From Bdellovibrio sp. BCCA (lineage in GTDB: Bacteria; Bdellovibrionota; Bdellovibrionia; Bdellovibrionales; Bdellovibrionaceae), in contig NZ_JBBNAC010000001.1 in NCBI RefSeq assembly GCF_037996825.1, forward strand, positions 186,001 through 250,000: a stretch of DNA of 64,000 nucleotides. Direction: 5' to 3'. Position 1 is the first letter of the stretch, and every line of letters starts with the position of its first letter. Made by a program: the position numbers and the translations under genes. Positions 1 to 10,178 of the stretch are shown in pieces. The notes under the pieces are model-generated. The model saw nothing but the letters and a program-made list of their open reading frames with translations. It did not search any database and was not told where the DNA came from.

Positions 1-3
1 GTT

Positions 4-399
4 GTGACGAACTACAATATGGAAAAGGAAGTCGAGACGGTGTGTCTTTCTGACAAGTCGTTCAAAAAACCGAAAGTCGACTTGAGTCGTGTGCGCTGTA
101 CCTACCGCTTGGGTGACATGAGCGATCGCAACCCTTCCAAAGAAGAGATTTTTGCTTGGGATACTCGTCACGAAATTCAAAAAGAAATTTTCCGCAGTCG
201 TCAGAGAGAATCCATTGTCGTTCGTCTGAAACCCGCTTCCCAAGGGCAAGAGGAGCGAGTGGAGATTGAAGCAATTGAGGTGGATTTAGATAAAACTTTG
301 AAAGCGGAAAGTACTTTGAACGAAGGCCTGCAAGTTCGCTATCAAGGTCGTCAGTCCAGGACTGATCTTGTGGTCTCTTGTGCACCCGCGTCAAAATAA
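4..399 (+). CDS. hypothetical protein, possibly 5' partial
   Basis: An open frame begins at a GTG at position 4 and could extend beyond the window edge, so the true start is unknown; an in-frame ATG lies at 19. The product is a charged soluble protein of about 130 residues with no signal peptide or membrane segment. The C-terminal half is rich in Val, Arg and Glu and looks like alternating beta strands. I do not recognise a family. It lies just upstream of mreB in the same direction, but a promoter-like sequence sits between them, so co-transcription is not required. Confidence 0.6.
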   Translation: MTNYNMEKEVETVCLSDKSFKKPKVDLSRVRCTYRLGDMSDRNPSKEEIFAWDTRHEIQKEIFRSRQRESIVVRLKPASQGQEERVEIEAIEVDLDKTLKAESTLNEGLQVRYQGRQSRTDLVVSCAPASK

Positions 400-424
400 C
401 TGAAATTAGGTCTAAATATCTGCA

Positions 425-453
425 TTGACTCTGCTTTTCATCGCTCCTAGACT
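425..453 (+). promoter_or_regulatory. candidate sigma70-type promoter of mreB
   Basis: TTGACT at 425-430 and TAGACT at 448-453 are separated by 17 bp. Transcription would begin near 460, only about 17 nt before the ATG at 477. This would leave almost no leader for the alternative GTG at 465 and so favours the ATG start. Confidence 0.5.
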
Positions 454-461
454 TGGAATGA

Positions 462-1520
<1,059 letters not shown>

Positions 1521-1574
1521 TATTAAGAAGTTGCTTCCAATTTTTGAACAGCTTCTCTTGTAAAAAAGGTGTCA

Positions 1575-2045
1575 ATGACTGAGGCCGACGTACAATCTAT
1601 CGCTTTGTTTTTCTACTTTGCTTTGCTCGATGATCAAAAAGCGATAGAGGCTTCATCTCAGGCTCTGGCCCTTGGTCGAGCTCGCAAACAAAGAAATCCT
1701 GACTTAAAAAATTCTGTCGCAATTGTGGCTGCCACCAAATCAGTGTGGGACCGCTACAAAGCGCGTGTAGCTCGCGGTCGTCCGAACACATCTGTTGAAT
1801 CCGGTTGGTTGATTCCCGAAGGCTTAGATCTAGGCCCTTGGCGCGAATTTCAGAAATCGGCTTCCGAGGACGAGCTTTTAACTGTGATCTGGTCTAAAAT
1901 TTTAAGAATTGAAGATGATGATATTTCAGAAGGCTTGGGGATTACTCAAGGTACGATTCGCTATCGTTTAGGAAGAGCGCTTCGTAAATTGGGAAGCATG
2001 ACTCAAGGTGTGAGTAAGTTAAAGCATGGCTCAGCAGGAAAATAA
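1575..2045 (+). CDS. sigma-70 region 4-like HTH regulator
   Basis: The C-terminal third (about residues 110-145) has a sigma-70 region 4-type helix-turn-helix: an acidic lead-in, then GITQGTIRYRLGRALRKLG, the recognition-helix pattern of ECF sigma factors. The N-terminal part is helical, but I cannot see a convincing region 2 (the -10 and core-binding part), so this may be a degenerate sigma factor or a DNA-binding partner. The ATG at 1575 has AAGG five bases upstream; a GTG at 1569 is in frame. Its 3' end overlaps the next gene by 20 bp, the typical arrangement of an ECF sigma factor with its anti-sigma factor. Pairing is inferred from position. Confidence 0.7.
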   Translation: MTEADVQSIALFFYFALLDDQKAIEASSQALALGRARKQRNPDLKNSVAIVAATKSVWDRYKARVARGRPNTSVESGWLIPEGLDLGPWREFQKSASEDELLTVIWSKILRIEDDDISEGLGITQGTIRYRLGRALRKLGSMTQGVSKLKHGSAGK

Positions 2046-3012
2046 AATTCCACTTTCCAAAAAAGGCAAAAGGGAGATTTCTCCTTTTATTGGTCATGAA
2101 CTTCTTTATGACTATCTTTCTGGAAGTCTAGATAAAGAACGTCGCGCGGCCGTTGAAGATCACGTGAAATTTTCGCGAGACGCTCAATTGGACCTAACGA
2201 AAATTCAGAATGGTCAAACCTATGCGGAGCGATTGGCCGACACAGTGGTGTCTCAACCGATCATTGCGCAAATCAGTGCTCCTTCAAGTTATCTTTCAGT
2301 TCTTATGCAAAAATCCAACTTCGATAAATGGCCGCAAGGCTTGAAGTGGGGATTGGAAGCTCTTGTTGTCGTTGTCGCTATCGTGACTCTGCTCACTGTG
2401 ACTCCATGGCAAAAAGTCATGCAGTTGGGCGTAGGAACGGGATCTAAAGAAGTTGTTTTGGCGGAAGTTTCTAAAAATACTTCATCAGAGCCCTCTCCGG
2501 CGATTGAAGAAAAACCTGAATTCGTCGATGAAGGCGTAAGCAAGGAAACTTCGAAAGAACACGGAAAAGAAACAGCGAAAGAAACAACCGTTGCTAAAAC
2601 GACTGAAACTCCAAAAGCTTCACCGACGGCAGCAGCAACTGTTGCAGCGACAACCGCAGTTCCTAAAAAAGAAGAAAAAACAGCAGCGCCAGAGACAGCT
2701 CCAGCCGCAGCCTCTGGCGGATTTCTTTATCGTGGTGAAATTGCGGTGACTAATATTGATGTCATCGGTCCGAAGATCACTGAAAAAATCAATGAACTTG
2801 GCGGTCGTAAAGCCGGTTCGGTGGAACTTGGTTGGAAAAAAACTCCAGGCTCTATGTACTATCACTTCACAATTCCTGAAGCAAAATATCAGGATCTACT
2901 GACGTTCTTAGGAACTTATGGAAAACCTAAGATCGGTAAAGAAAAACATCCGCGCGTTATGCCTGACGGGATCGTGCGTATGATTATCACAGTGGATGAA
3001 GCTAAAAAGTGA
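2026..3012 (+). CDS. anti-sigma factor-like single-pass membrane protein
   Basis: A cytoplasmic N-terminal region of about 105 residues resembles the anti-sigma fold, with the pattern LLYDYLSGSLDKERRAAVEDHV. The CxxC expected after the histidine is absent (HVKFSRDAQ), so it would be a zinc-less version. One membrane helix follows at about residues 110-128, then a low-complexity Lys/Glu/Thr/Ala/Pro linker of about 90 residues. The periplasmic C-terminal domain (about 230-328) weakly recalls DUF4349-type domains. It overlaps the sigma-like gene by 20 bp and the sensor kinase by 4 bp, implying translational coupling of all three. Function is inferred: membrane sequestration of the upstream protein in response to an envelope signal. 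Confidence 0.65.
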   Translation: MAQQENKIPLSKKGKREISPFIGHELLYDYLSGSLDKERRAAVEDHVKFSRDAQLDLTKIQNGQTYAERLADTVVSQPIIAQISAPSSYLSVLMQKSNFDKWPQGLKWGLEALVVVVAIVTLLTVTPWQKVMQLGVGTGSKEVVLAEVSKNTSSEPSPAIEEKPEFVDEGVSKETSKEHGKETAKETTVAKTTETPKASPTAAATVAATTAVPKKEEKTAAPETAPAAASGGFLYRGEIAVTNIDVIGPKITEKINELGGRKAGSVELGWKKTPGSMYYHFTIPEAKYQDLLTFLGTYGKPKIGKEKHPRVMPDGIVRMIITVDEAKK

Positions 3013-4976
3013 AAACCCTAAGGAAGAAACCTAAAAGATCATTGCGTACGATCTTGATCGTTTGGTTTGTTCTTTTCTCTGTCGTTCCTCTGGCCTTCGT
3101 TACAATTTATTCGATGGTGAAGTATGAAAAAGCCATCGACCATGAGTTATCCCAACGTTTAAGTGGCAACGCCCGTGAAATCGAGTTGGTTCTTTCAGAT
3201 TTACGCGCAAGCCTTCAACAAAAACGCGATAAGTACATTCGTGATCCAAGTTTGATTTATCACGTGACCGTTGGAGACGGCGCGACGATTCGTTCCCTGA
3301 CTTCACAGTGGATTAAGACGGATAATATTTCTAGTCTCACGTTCTTTGATCGCGAAGGCCGCATGCTCGCTTCTGTTTTTAAGGATGACAAAGACAATGT
3401 GCGCAGTTTCGTGCCTGTTCAAGACGCCGTATTTTTATCCGCGAAATACATGGCGCAAGTGAAAGATGAAAAAGAAATCGCACTTGCAGAGTTCGGCGAA
3501 AATCAAAAACTCAATCTCATCCTCATTTCCAAGATCACAGGAGCCGGGGGACGCTCTGTCGGTTATGTGGAACAGATTGTGGATTTAGATAAAGCCTTTG
3601 CTAACAAAATGAAGAACCGCCTGAAATTGGAGCTGATCGTGTTTAAGGAAGGCGGTCAGGTTGTGGTGGCAAGCCATCCGGATTTTTATCTCTATAAAAA
3701 AGATTTCTTTAAGCCTTATTTCCGTCCTGGTGCAGAGCCCTTCTTTGATTTGAATGTGCGCACAACTCCTTATGGATTTTTAATTTATCCGATTGATTGG
3801 GGTATCACTAAATTCTACGTGGCACTCGGAGCTTCAAAAAGTGAAGCGAAAGCCGTTCTTAAGAACGTAAACTATGCGTTTATTACGGTCGTCGGTGCCG
3901 TCATTCTACTTTTGATTCTAACAATTCTTGTGACTTCAAGCTGGGTGTTGAAGCCGCTCTATGATTTGGTAGAAGCCCTGCAATCTTTCGAGTCACAAGA
4001 ACAGTTAGTCACCATTCCCGTAAAAAACGATACAGAGATTGGCCTTCTTACTGAATCTTTCAATGAGATGAGTAAAAAAATCTGGCAAGCGCGTTCGGAT
4101 CTTCGTAAAAAAATCACGGAACTAGAAGCTGCCAATAAAGAACTCAAAGATACGCAAACAAAACTCGTTCACTCAGCAAAAATGGTCAGCTTGGGTCAAC
4201 TTGTGGCAGGTGTTGCGCATGAGTTGAATAATCCGATTGGATTTATTTACAGCAATATGACTCATCTTAAAGAGTATTCAGAAAAATTGATTGAGCTTGC
4301 GGAAGTCGCTGAAAAAGATCCTCCGAAGCTACATGCTCTTAAAGAGGAATACGAATTTGATTACATCGTTAAGGATCTTCCGAAACTGGTAGCGTCTTGC
4401 CAAGACGGTGCACGCCGCACGCGTGACATTGTTTTGGGCTTAAGAAATTTCTCTCGTTTGGAAGAGGCAAAACTGCAAGAAATCGACGTTCATCAAAGTC
4501 TCGATACAACGCTCAATCTTTTGCAGGGGGAAATCAAAAACCGTATTGAGATTCACAGACAGTATGAACCAACTCCATTGATTCACTGTTATGCAAGTCA
4601 GATCAATCAGGTCTTCATGAACATTCTGTCGAATGCAGTTCAGGCCATTGAAGGCACGGGACATATTTGGATTTCAACGACAGCTTTGAAAGACTACAAA
4701 GGCTCCAAAGATCGTCGCGGTTGGGTGCAAGTCTCAATTCAAGACAGCGGCAAAGGCATGTCAGCAGAGACTTTGGAGAAAATTTTCGATCCATTCTTCA
4801 CCACTAAAGGTGTGGGGCAGGGAACGGGTCTTGGACTGAGTATTTCTTACGGTATCGTGCAAAATCACGGGGGAGAAATTCAAGCGCGCTCGGAAGTGGG
4901 CGTGGGCACTGAGTTTATCGTGATTATCCCTGTTTATCCGCCCATCCAAGAAAAGAATCCTCAACCTTTGGCCTAA
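3009..4976 (+). CDS. membrane sensor histidine kinase
   Basis: GTG start overlaps the previous stop by 4 bp. Order of parts: TM1 (about 15-37), a periplasmic Cache-like sensor of about 240 residues, TM2 (about 288-312), HAMP (about 313-366), coiled coil, and a HisKA segment with phospho-acceptor His in [12 protein letters not shown]. The ATPase domain shows the N box ([10 protein letters not shown]), G1 (DSGKGM) and G2 ([15 protein letters not shown]). The HELNNP type of HisKA is common in kinases with detached partners. No response regulator is adjacent, so it is an orphan whose partner lies elsewhere. Co-expression with the sigma-like/anti-sigma-like pair suggests one envelope-sensing unit (inference). 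Confidence 0.93.
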   Translation: MKTLRKKPKRSLRTILIVWFVLFSVVPLAFVTIYSMVKYEKAIDHELSQRLSGNAREIELVLSDLRASLQQKRDKYIRDPSLIYHVTVGDGATIRSLTSQWIKTDNISSLTFFDREGRMLASVFKDDKDNVRSFVPVQDAVFLSAKYMAQVKDEKEIALAEFGENQKLNLILISKITGAGGRSVGYVEQIVDLDKAFANKMKNRLKLELIVFKEGGQVVVASHPDFYLYKKDFFKPYFRPGAEPFFDLNVRTTPYGFLIYPIDWGITKFYVALGASKSEAKAVLKNVNYAFITVVGAVILLLILTILVTSSWVLKPLYDLVEALQSFESQEQLVTIPVKNDTEIGLLTESFNEMSKKIWQARSDLRKKITELEAANKELKDTQTKLVHSAKMVSLGQLVAGVAHELNNPIGFIYSNMTHLKEYSEKLIELAEVAEKDPPKLHALKEEYEFDYIVKDLPKLVASCQDGARRTRDIVLGLRNFSRLEEAKLQEIDVHQSLDTTLNLLQGEIKNRIEIHRQYEPTPLIHCYASQINQVFMNILSNAVQAIEGTGHIWISTTALKDYKGSKDRRGWVQVSIQDSGKGMSAETLEKIFDPFFTTKGVGQGTGLGLSISYGIVQNHGGEIQARSEVGVGTEFIVIIPVYPPIQEKNPQPLA

Positions 4977-5008
4977 AGCTTTCGTCTAGATTCTCCGAGA
5001 AGTTTGAT

Positions 5009-5230
5009 ATGAAGCTTCTGGGATGCGTTCTTATTACTCTCGGTTCCTCAACAGTCTTTGCTAAAAGCAAAAGTCTTTATCTTGCAGGAACAGTTCCCCT
5101 CCGTGCAGAAGTCAGCATTGAGACTTCTAAAGAGGGCTCTGCCAAAGTTGTTTCGAAAAGTTCTCCAGAGCTCAAAGTAAAAATTCAAAAACGCTCGCCA
5201 GCTTCCATCGTTGAGGTCTCTGCACCTTAA
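5009..5230 (+). CDS. small secreted protein, pilin-like N-terminus
   Basis: A 73-aa protein with a Sec signal peptide ending near TVFA. The mature part begins SKSLYLAGTVPLRAEVSIE, recalling the first strands of the pilin at 9440-9925 (GTLLLQGTVNAINDVVV), and ends in short strands. At about 55 mature residues it is far smaller than a pilin domain. It stands just upstream of the chaperone gene in the same direction. It could be a minor fibre component, a terminator/cap, or a decayed pilin copy. The resemblance is visual and short, so the role is tentative. Confidence 0.5.
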   Translation: MKLLGCVLITLGSSTVFAKSKSLYLAGTVPLRAEVSIETSKEGSAKVVSKSSPELKVKIQKRSPASIVEVSAP

Positions 5231-5319
5231 GAATCGTACCTATTGCCTAAAGGCTAGTTGTTCATATTCACCCAAAATGGCGATATTCGCGTCGTCATTC
5301 TTCGCATAACCTAAATTAT

Positions 5320-6051
5320 ATGATCAAAAATCTGTTAAGAGGCTTAGTTCCTCTGGCTTTTATTCTTCCGAGCGTTTCATTCGCGTTTCGTCTTTCTCCC
5401 ATGGTCATCCGCTTTTCCCCGACCGGTTCCGGAGCTACACAGGTTCTGACTTTGGAAAATCCCGGTGGAGAAAAAACGCCCATTCAAATAGAAGCTTTCA
5501 CGCGTACTGAAAATGAAAAGGGTGAAGAGGTTCGAAAAAAAACGGATGACTTCACGATTTATCCAGAACAAGTCGTCCTTCTTCCTAATGAAAAAAGAAA
5601 CGTGCGTGTGACTTGGTCGGGCGACATCAATGCCACTGAAAAATCGTATCGCATTATTGCTTCGCAACTTCCGGTGGAATTCCGGGACAGAAATTTCAAA
5701 CCCAAAAAAGCGGGCGTAAATCTAAATTTTCTTCTTCAGTATGTTGCTTCGGCGTATGTGACGCCCGAAGGAGCTGTGGCGAAAATAAAAGTGAAAGATG
5801 TAAAACATATCGATGCAAAAAAGATTTCCGTCACAGTGGTGAACGAAGGAACAGCACACAAAGTTTTAAAAGTAAAAAAACTTAAACTCTTTGCCGGAGA
5901 CAAACTCGTTTCTGAAATCGAAAATCCTAAAGAGTTCGATAGCATAAATTTACTTCCAGGTTCGCAAAAAAATATTACCGTTGTTTCGTCAAAAGAAGTC
6001 ACAGGTTCTCCTTCGCGTGGAGAGCTGGAGCTTGCGGAGATCGGTGATTGA
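5320..6051 (+). CDS. periplasmic pilus assembly chaperone
   Basis: Signal peptide (about 1-22), then a PapD-like chaperone. The first strand FRLSPMVIRFSP is followed by a hydrophobic alternating segment, a charged loop and the segment NEKRNVRVTWSGD. The second domain (about 140-243) has the expected beta pattern. At 243 residues it is the usual size. Such chaperones donate a beta strand to fold pilus subunits in the periplasm and pass them to the usher. The stop codon overlaps the TTG start of the usher gene (TTGA), so the two are translationally coupled. The non-classical sequence and SCPU-type partner suggest the archaic or related Csu-like class. Confidence 0.88.
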   Translation: MIKNLLRGLVPLAFILPSVSFAFRLSPMVIRFSPTGSGATQVLTLENPGGEKTPIQIEAFTRTENEKGEEVRKKTDDFTIYPEQVVLLPNEKRNVRVTWSGDINATEKSYRIIASQLPVEFRDRNFKPKKAGVNLNFLLQYVASAYVTPEGAVAKIKVKDVKHIDAKKISVTVVNEGTAHKVLKVKKLKLFAGDKLVSEIENPKEFDSINLLPGSQKNITVVSSKEVTGSPSRGELELAEIGD

Positions 6052-8465
6052 GATATTTTCTAAGTCTCATCTTAGCGATGTTGCTTCCGTTCATTTCGGC
6101 ATTTGCTCAAGGGCCTCGTCCGGCTTTGGCGAAGCCTTATTTGGTGGCACCGTTATTATTGGATGGAACTCTTCTTGGAGAGGCTTGGATTTTTCCACGT
6201 GACGAAAAGAAATCTTTTTCAATTGAAGCAAGGCCTCTCTTAGAAGGTTTGCGCCCCACACTCAAAGAAGATCTTTTTAAAAATCTTGAAAAAAGAGTCA
6301 ACCCCGAAGGCGTTCTGAGTCTTTACGATCTGGAATCTTCAGGTTTAAGTGTGCGTTTTGATGAAAACTCTTTAGAAATGCATTTGGACTTGCCGCTCAA
6401 ATATCGTAAAGGCAGTGACTTGAATTTGAATTATATGGAAGGAACGGAGCAAACGTTTCTTCGGCCGACGGCGCAAAGTGGTTATATTAACTTACGCGCG
6501 CAGCAGTCTTATCAATATGGTAATGCCGTTGAAGATCAAAAACTTCCTGCGACAGGACACGTGGATTTTGTAGAAAACGTGCATGGTGTTGTTTTGGAAT
6601 CTATGGCGGATTATTTAGAACACGCCGATCATCCATGGAAACGCCAAGACACACGTCTTCGCTATGACGATGAAGAAAGCATGATTCGTTATACTTTGGG
6701 TGATTTGACCTTGGGATCTCGTGGATTTCAGGTGTCTCCGAATATCGCGGGTCTTTCGGTTGTTAAAGAATTTTCGATTCAGCCTTACAAGACTCTTCGT
6801 CCTCTAAGCAATACGGAGATCGTGATCAAGCGTCCTTCACTTGTTGAGATTTACGTGAATGGATTTTTATTCAGCCAAATTCGTCTGGCCCCAGGAATTT
6901 TTAACATCCGTGATTTTCCTCTGGCATCAGGTCAGAACAACGTCAAAGTCAAAATTCGCGACGACCTTGGACAAGAAGAGACATTTGATTTTTCCGTTCT
7001 GTTTGAAAATACGCTTTTAGGTAAAGGTGTGCATGAATTTTCATACGCCATCGGTTTGCCTTGGACCGAGTCGGGTGCCGACCGAGCTTATGATAACAAG
7101 GCAGCTCTAGGAACTGTGTTTCATCGGATGGGGCTGAGTGACCAAGTGACTTTTGGTTTAAACTACCAAAATTATTTATCTCAGGCTCTCACGGGAGTTG
7201 AATTCTCTGGAATTGCAAACTGGGGATATCTGTCTGTTGAAGGGGCTTACTCTACTCAATCTTCGCAAGTGGAAGGTTATGCCGAACGGCTGCGCTATCG
7301 CAGTTTAGATCGTATGTTTGGTCAAGACGTTCCGGTGGTGTTGACGTTAGAAGCGGAAAATCGCGATAAACAATTCTCCCCAGTATCAGTTCTGAACTTG
7401 GGAATCATCAATTATCTGCGTCGCTATGATGGACAATTGAACTTCCGCATTGGCGGAGCCTCGGTGTTTGGTATTGGAGCTGGTTCCCTTGAAATACCTT
7501 CAGGCGAAGATCAAAGAGTTTATCGAGCGAATTTTATTACGCCATTGAACCTGCAGACGCGTTTGGAGTTGAGTTACAATAAAACAGTTGCAACCACGGG
7601 CGACGAAAGGTTTTTTGTTTCAATTTACTGGAATGAAAGCCAAGGAAAGTACAGTGCGAGTGCTTACTACGATTCTCTTCAAAAAAGTTCGAATGTGGCA
7701 TTTAACCGCAATAACCTTTACAAGTATGACGACTTTCGCGCCACGGCCTCTGTTTCAAATACAGAACAAAATACCTCGGGAAATCTTTCAGCAGAGTATT
7801 TGGCACAACCTTTCAGTGTCCGCTTAGAACACTACACTCTCCACCAAAACGGAGAAGACACAAACACTACAGGTCTGGGAGTCAACACTGGCTTTGCATG
7901 GGTAGGCTCGCGTGGAGCATTCACGCAACCGATCAACGATAGCTTTGTTCTTTTGTATTCTGAAAATCTTCCACCGGGACAAGAACTCGTTGTTAATCCG
8001 CGAGGCAAGCGTGGCGATGCGCAACTTGGCCCGCGTCACACGACCGTTCTGTGGGATCAATCAGCTTATTATAAGAATACAGTGAATGTTGATTCTACTT
8101 CATTGCCTGTCGGCTACTTGTTGAGCAAAGAGTACTATGGCACTCAACCAACATATCGTAGCGGTATTCTTATTGATTTGAATTTAAAGAAAAAAGTGAT
8201 GGTCAAAGGAAGAATGAAAAATGCCAGGGGTGAAGCTTTAGCTTTCTTTGCCGGTGACGTTGTGAACTCTCAAGGACAGTTGGTCGACAATAATTTCTTC
8301 ACAAATAAAAACGGTGGCTTCCTCATTGAGGGCCTTGAGCCGGGCGAATACAAAATCATGACAGATCACGCTGAATATGGTCCGATCACTTTCAAAGTTC
8401 TCGATACGGCGATAAACCAGCAAGATCTTGGTGAGGTGATTGTAAAAGAGGAAGGAAATCCATGA
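6048..8465 (+). CDS. outer membrane usher of a chaperone-usher pilus
   Basis: TTG start overlapping the chaperone stop; the product begins with a signal peptide (RYFLSLILAMLLPFISAFAQ). The 805-residue length fits an usher: N-terminal chaperone-binding domain, 24-strand beta barrel with plug, and C-terminal domains. Visible hallmarks are the plug/barrel segment VEIYVNGFLFSQIRLAPGIF, the following DFPLASGQNNVKVKIRDDLG, and a C-terminal carboxypeptidase-regulatory-like domain with GGFLIEGLEPGEYKI. It secretes and orders the subunits through the outer membrane. Overlaps the adhesin gene by 4 bp (ATGA). Confidence 0.93.
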   Translation: MRYFLSLILAMLLPFISAFAQGPRPALAKPYLVAPLLLDGTLLGEAWIFPRDEKKSFSIEARPLLEGLRPTLKEDLFKNLEKRVNPEGVLSLYDLESSGLSVRFDENSLEMHLDLPLKYRKGSDLNLNYMEGTEQTFLRPTAQSGYINLRAQQSYQYGNAVEDQKLPATGHVDFVENVHGVVLESMADYLEHADHPWKRQDTRLRYDDEESMIRYTLGDLTLGSRGFQVSPNIAGLSVVKEFSIQPYKTLRPLSNTEIVIKRPSLVEIYVNGFLFSQIRLAPGIFNIRDFPLASGQNNVKVKIRDDLGQEETFDFSVLFENTLLGKGVHEFSYAIGLPWTESGADRAYDNKAALGTVFHRMGLSDQVTFGLNYQNYLSQALTGVEFSGIANWGYLSVEGAYSTQSSQVEGYAERLRYRSLDRMFGQDVPVVLTLEAENRDKQFSPVSVLNLGIINYLRRYDGQLNFRIGGASVFGIGAGSLEIPSGEDQRVYRANFITPLNLQTRLELSYNKTVATTGDERFFVSIYWNESQGKYSASAYYDSLQKSSNVAFNRNNLYKYDDFRATASVSNTEQNTSGNLSAEYLAQPFSVRLEHYTLHQNGEDTNTTGLGVNTGFAWVGSRGAFTQPINDSFVLLYSENLPPGQELVVNPRGKRGDAQLGPRHTTVLWDQSAYYKNTVNVDSTSLPVGYLLSKEYYGTQPTYRSGILIDLNLKKKVMVKGRMKNARGEALAFFAGDVVNSQGQLVDNNFFTNKNGGFLIEGLEPGEYKIMTDHAEYGPITFKVLDTAINQQDLGEVIVKEEGNP

Positions 8466-9385
8466 GACATTTTGCCTTCGTCCTTCTTTTAATTTTAGTA
8501 AAACAAACTTCGATGGCAGCGGAATGCACGAATATGCAATTTCAGACGGCGCAGACGAATATTGATTTTACGACGTCTTTAACAGTACAGCCCACAATAA
8601 CCGTGAAGGCAAACACCCATCCGGGGCCTTGTGACTTCTTTATAACTTTTGATTATGGTACTTCCACATCAGCGACAGGCCGAAGCTTGAAAGCCGGAAG
8701 CAGTCAGTGGCCTTTTCAACTCTATAAAAATTCTTCAGCGACACAAATTTTAAAGAGGTTTCCGAATGTCTCCAGCAATAGCGATGTCGTCACTGGATAT
8801 TTAGCGGACGGAAGCAGTGATCGGCAGGTGAATGTTTCTTATTGGGCGATTTTAAATACCACAAATCCCTGGCTGCGTTTCGGAAACTACACCGAAACAA
8901 TCACGGCGAATCTTTATCGTGGAACGATTTCAAGTTATACCTTCGTGGAATCTAGAAGTATCTCATTCAATTACAATGCTCCGAAACGTGTGGATATATC
9001 CTTGGTCGCGACAGGTGCGGCTTTCAATATTAACGACACGACCGAGACTATGAACTTCGGAACTATTTCTTCGGGAGCAAGCCGTAGTGCAGACGTCATT
9101 GTAAAATACAACGCGGGTTACACTCTTTACGCTTCGTCGGCGAATAACGGAAGACTTAAGCACCAAACGCAAAATCAATATATTCCATACTCGATCACGT
9201 TCAGAGGAACTTCCGTAAATCTCAATACTTCTTCATCATCCCCCGTGCAGGTATTTAGAGAGTTTGGAACTTCTCCAGCCAGCGGTTTGGTGATTCCGGT
9301 CACGGCAACGATTGGGACAGTTTCAGTTTCGCAAACAGGAACCTATCAGGATACGATCACCCTCACGGTGCAGTCCTCAGAATAA
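8462..9385 (+). CDS. spore coat U-type tip adhesin/minor pilin
   Basis: Signal peptide (about 1-20), then two beta-rich domains of about 140 residues each, the arrangement of CsuE-like tip subunits with two SCPU domains. The mature N-terminus has a Cys (AAECTNMQF) and another in PGPCDFF that could form a disulphide. The C-terminus ends TGTYQDTITLTV, closely matching the end of the pilin on the opposite strand (AGTYQDTLTVAIV), which links the two to one fibre. Translationally coupled to the usher. Placement at the tip is inferred from the two-domain build, not shown directly. Confidence 0.82.
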   Translation: MRHFAFVLLLILVKQTSMAAECTNMQFQTAQTNIDFTTSLTVQPTITVKANTHPGPCDFFITFDYGTSTSATGRSLKAGSSQWPFQLYKNSSATQILKRFPNVSSNSDVVTGYLADGSSDRQVNVSYWAILNTTNPWLRFGNYTETITANLYRGTISSYTFVESRSISFNYNAPKRVDISLVATGAAFNINDTTETMNFGTISSGASRSADVIVKYNAGYTLYASSANNGRLKHQTQNQYIPYSITFRGTSVNLNTSSSSPVQVFREFGTSPASGLVIPVTATIGTVSVSQTGTYQDTITLTVQSSE

Positions 9386-9387
9386 AA

Positions 9388-9414
9388 GAAGACCCGCTTT
9401 TTTAGCAGGCCTTC
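9388..9414. terminator. imperfect hairpin between convergent pilus genes
   Basis: GAAG-A-CC-C-GCT pairs with AGC-A-GG-C-CTTC around a T-rich loop, between the converging adhesin and pilin genes. It may end transcription from both sides. Confidence 0.5.
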
Positions 9415-9439
9415 TAAAATACCCTATTGATAATTTCAA

Positions 9440-9925
9440 TTAGTTAGCAACGATAGCAACAGTCAATGTATCTTGGTAAGTACCCGCTGGAGCTGTAGAG
9501 TATGCAGTCACTTCAGCAACAACGTCTGAAGTATCGTTCGTTAAACCAGTCAATGAAGTCACGTTTTTAACCATAACGCCTGCCACTGTTGGTGTTACAG
9601 CTGTTGCACCGTCATAACCAATTTTGTAACTTGTTTTCTTAGTAGCATCAGCTGTGTTTCTCAATTCGCCACCCGTTGCTGAAGAGATATAGATTTTATA
9701 ACCAGCCAAGTTATTAGAAGTTTCAGCAACTGAAGCAACGTTTTTACCCGTTTCGCCAGCTACGATATTCAAAGTCGTGTTGTTTGTGCCATTCGCAGTA
9801 ACCACAACGTCATTGATGGCGTTGACAGTACCTTGAAGTAAAAGAGTGCCTGAGCTTGCAGCCATAGCTGTGCTTCCAAGGGCTAGAGTGGTCATAACTG
9901 CGGTTGCAAGTTTTGTGATATTCAT
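9440..9925 (-). CDS. major pilin subunit
   Basis: 161-aa protein with a signal peptide (MNITKLATAVMTTLALGSTAMAA) and an Ala/Thr/Val/Asn/Gly-rich mature domain predicted all-beta, without cysteines. It ends AGTYQDTLTVAIVAN, the subunit C-terminal strand shared with the adhesin at 8462-9385. The ATG at 9925 has AGGA eight bases upstream; the upstream in-frame start at 9946 would place that site inside the coding region. It lies on the strand opposite the chaperone-usher operon with its own upstream region, which would allow subunit supply to be set separately from assembly proteins. Confidence 0.82.
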   Translation of the reverse strand: MNITKLATAVMTTLALGSTAMAASSGTLLLQGTVNAINDVVVTANGTNNTTLNIVAGETGKNVASVAETSNNLAGYKIYISSATGGELRNTADATKKTSYKIGYDGATAVTPTVAGVMVKNVTSLTGLTNDTSDVVAEVTAYSTAPAGTYQDTLTVAIVAN

Positions 9926-10178
9926 TTTGGGGATCCTTTCGATCATTGCAATTGGTTAATCCATTTTTCACCGAATCTTTACTTCACGAGGTATGCCACG
10001 TATTAAATCGTTTATATTTAAGACGGAGGCGCAGAGGTCTGATCAGGATTTTTACAAACTTGCAAAAAAGGCTTAACATCACCCGTCCGGAGTATGTTCT
10101 TTCGATCAAAATGTCTCAACAGGATACGAGAAGACCTCTTTTTCTTAAGAATGTCTCGGAAACGCCGATAAGGCCTTT

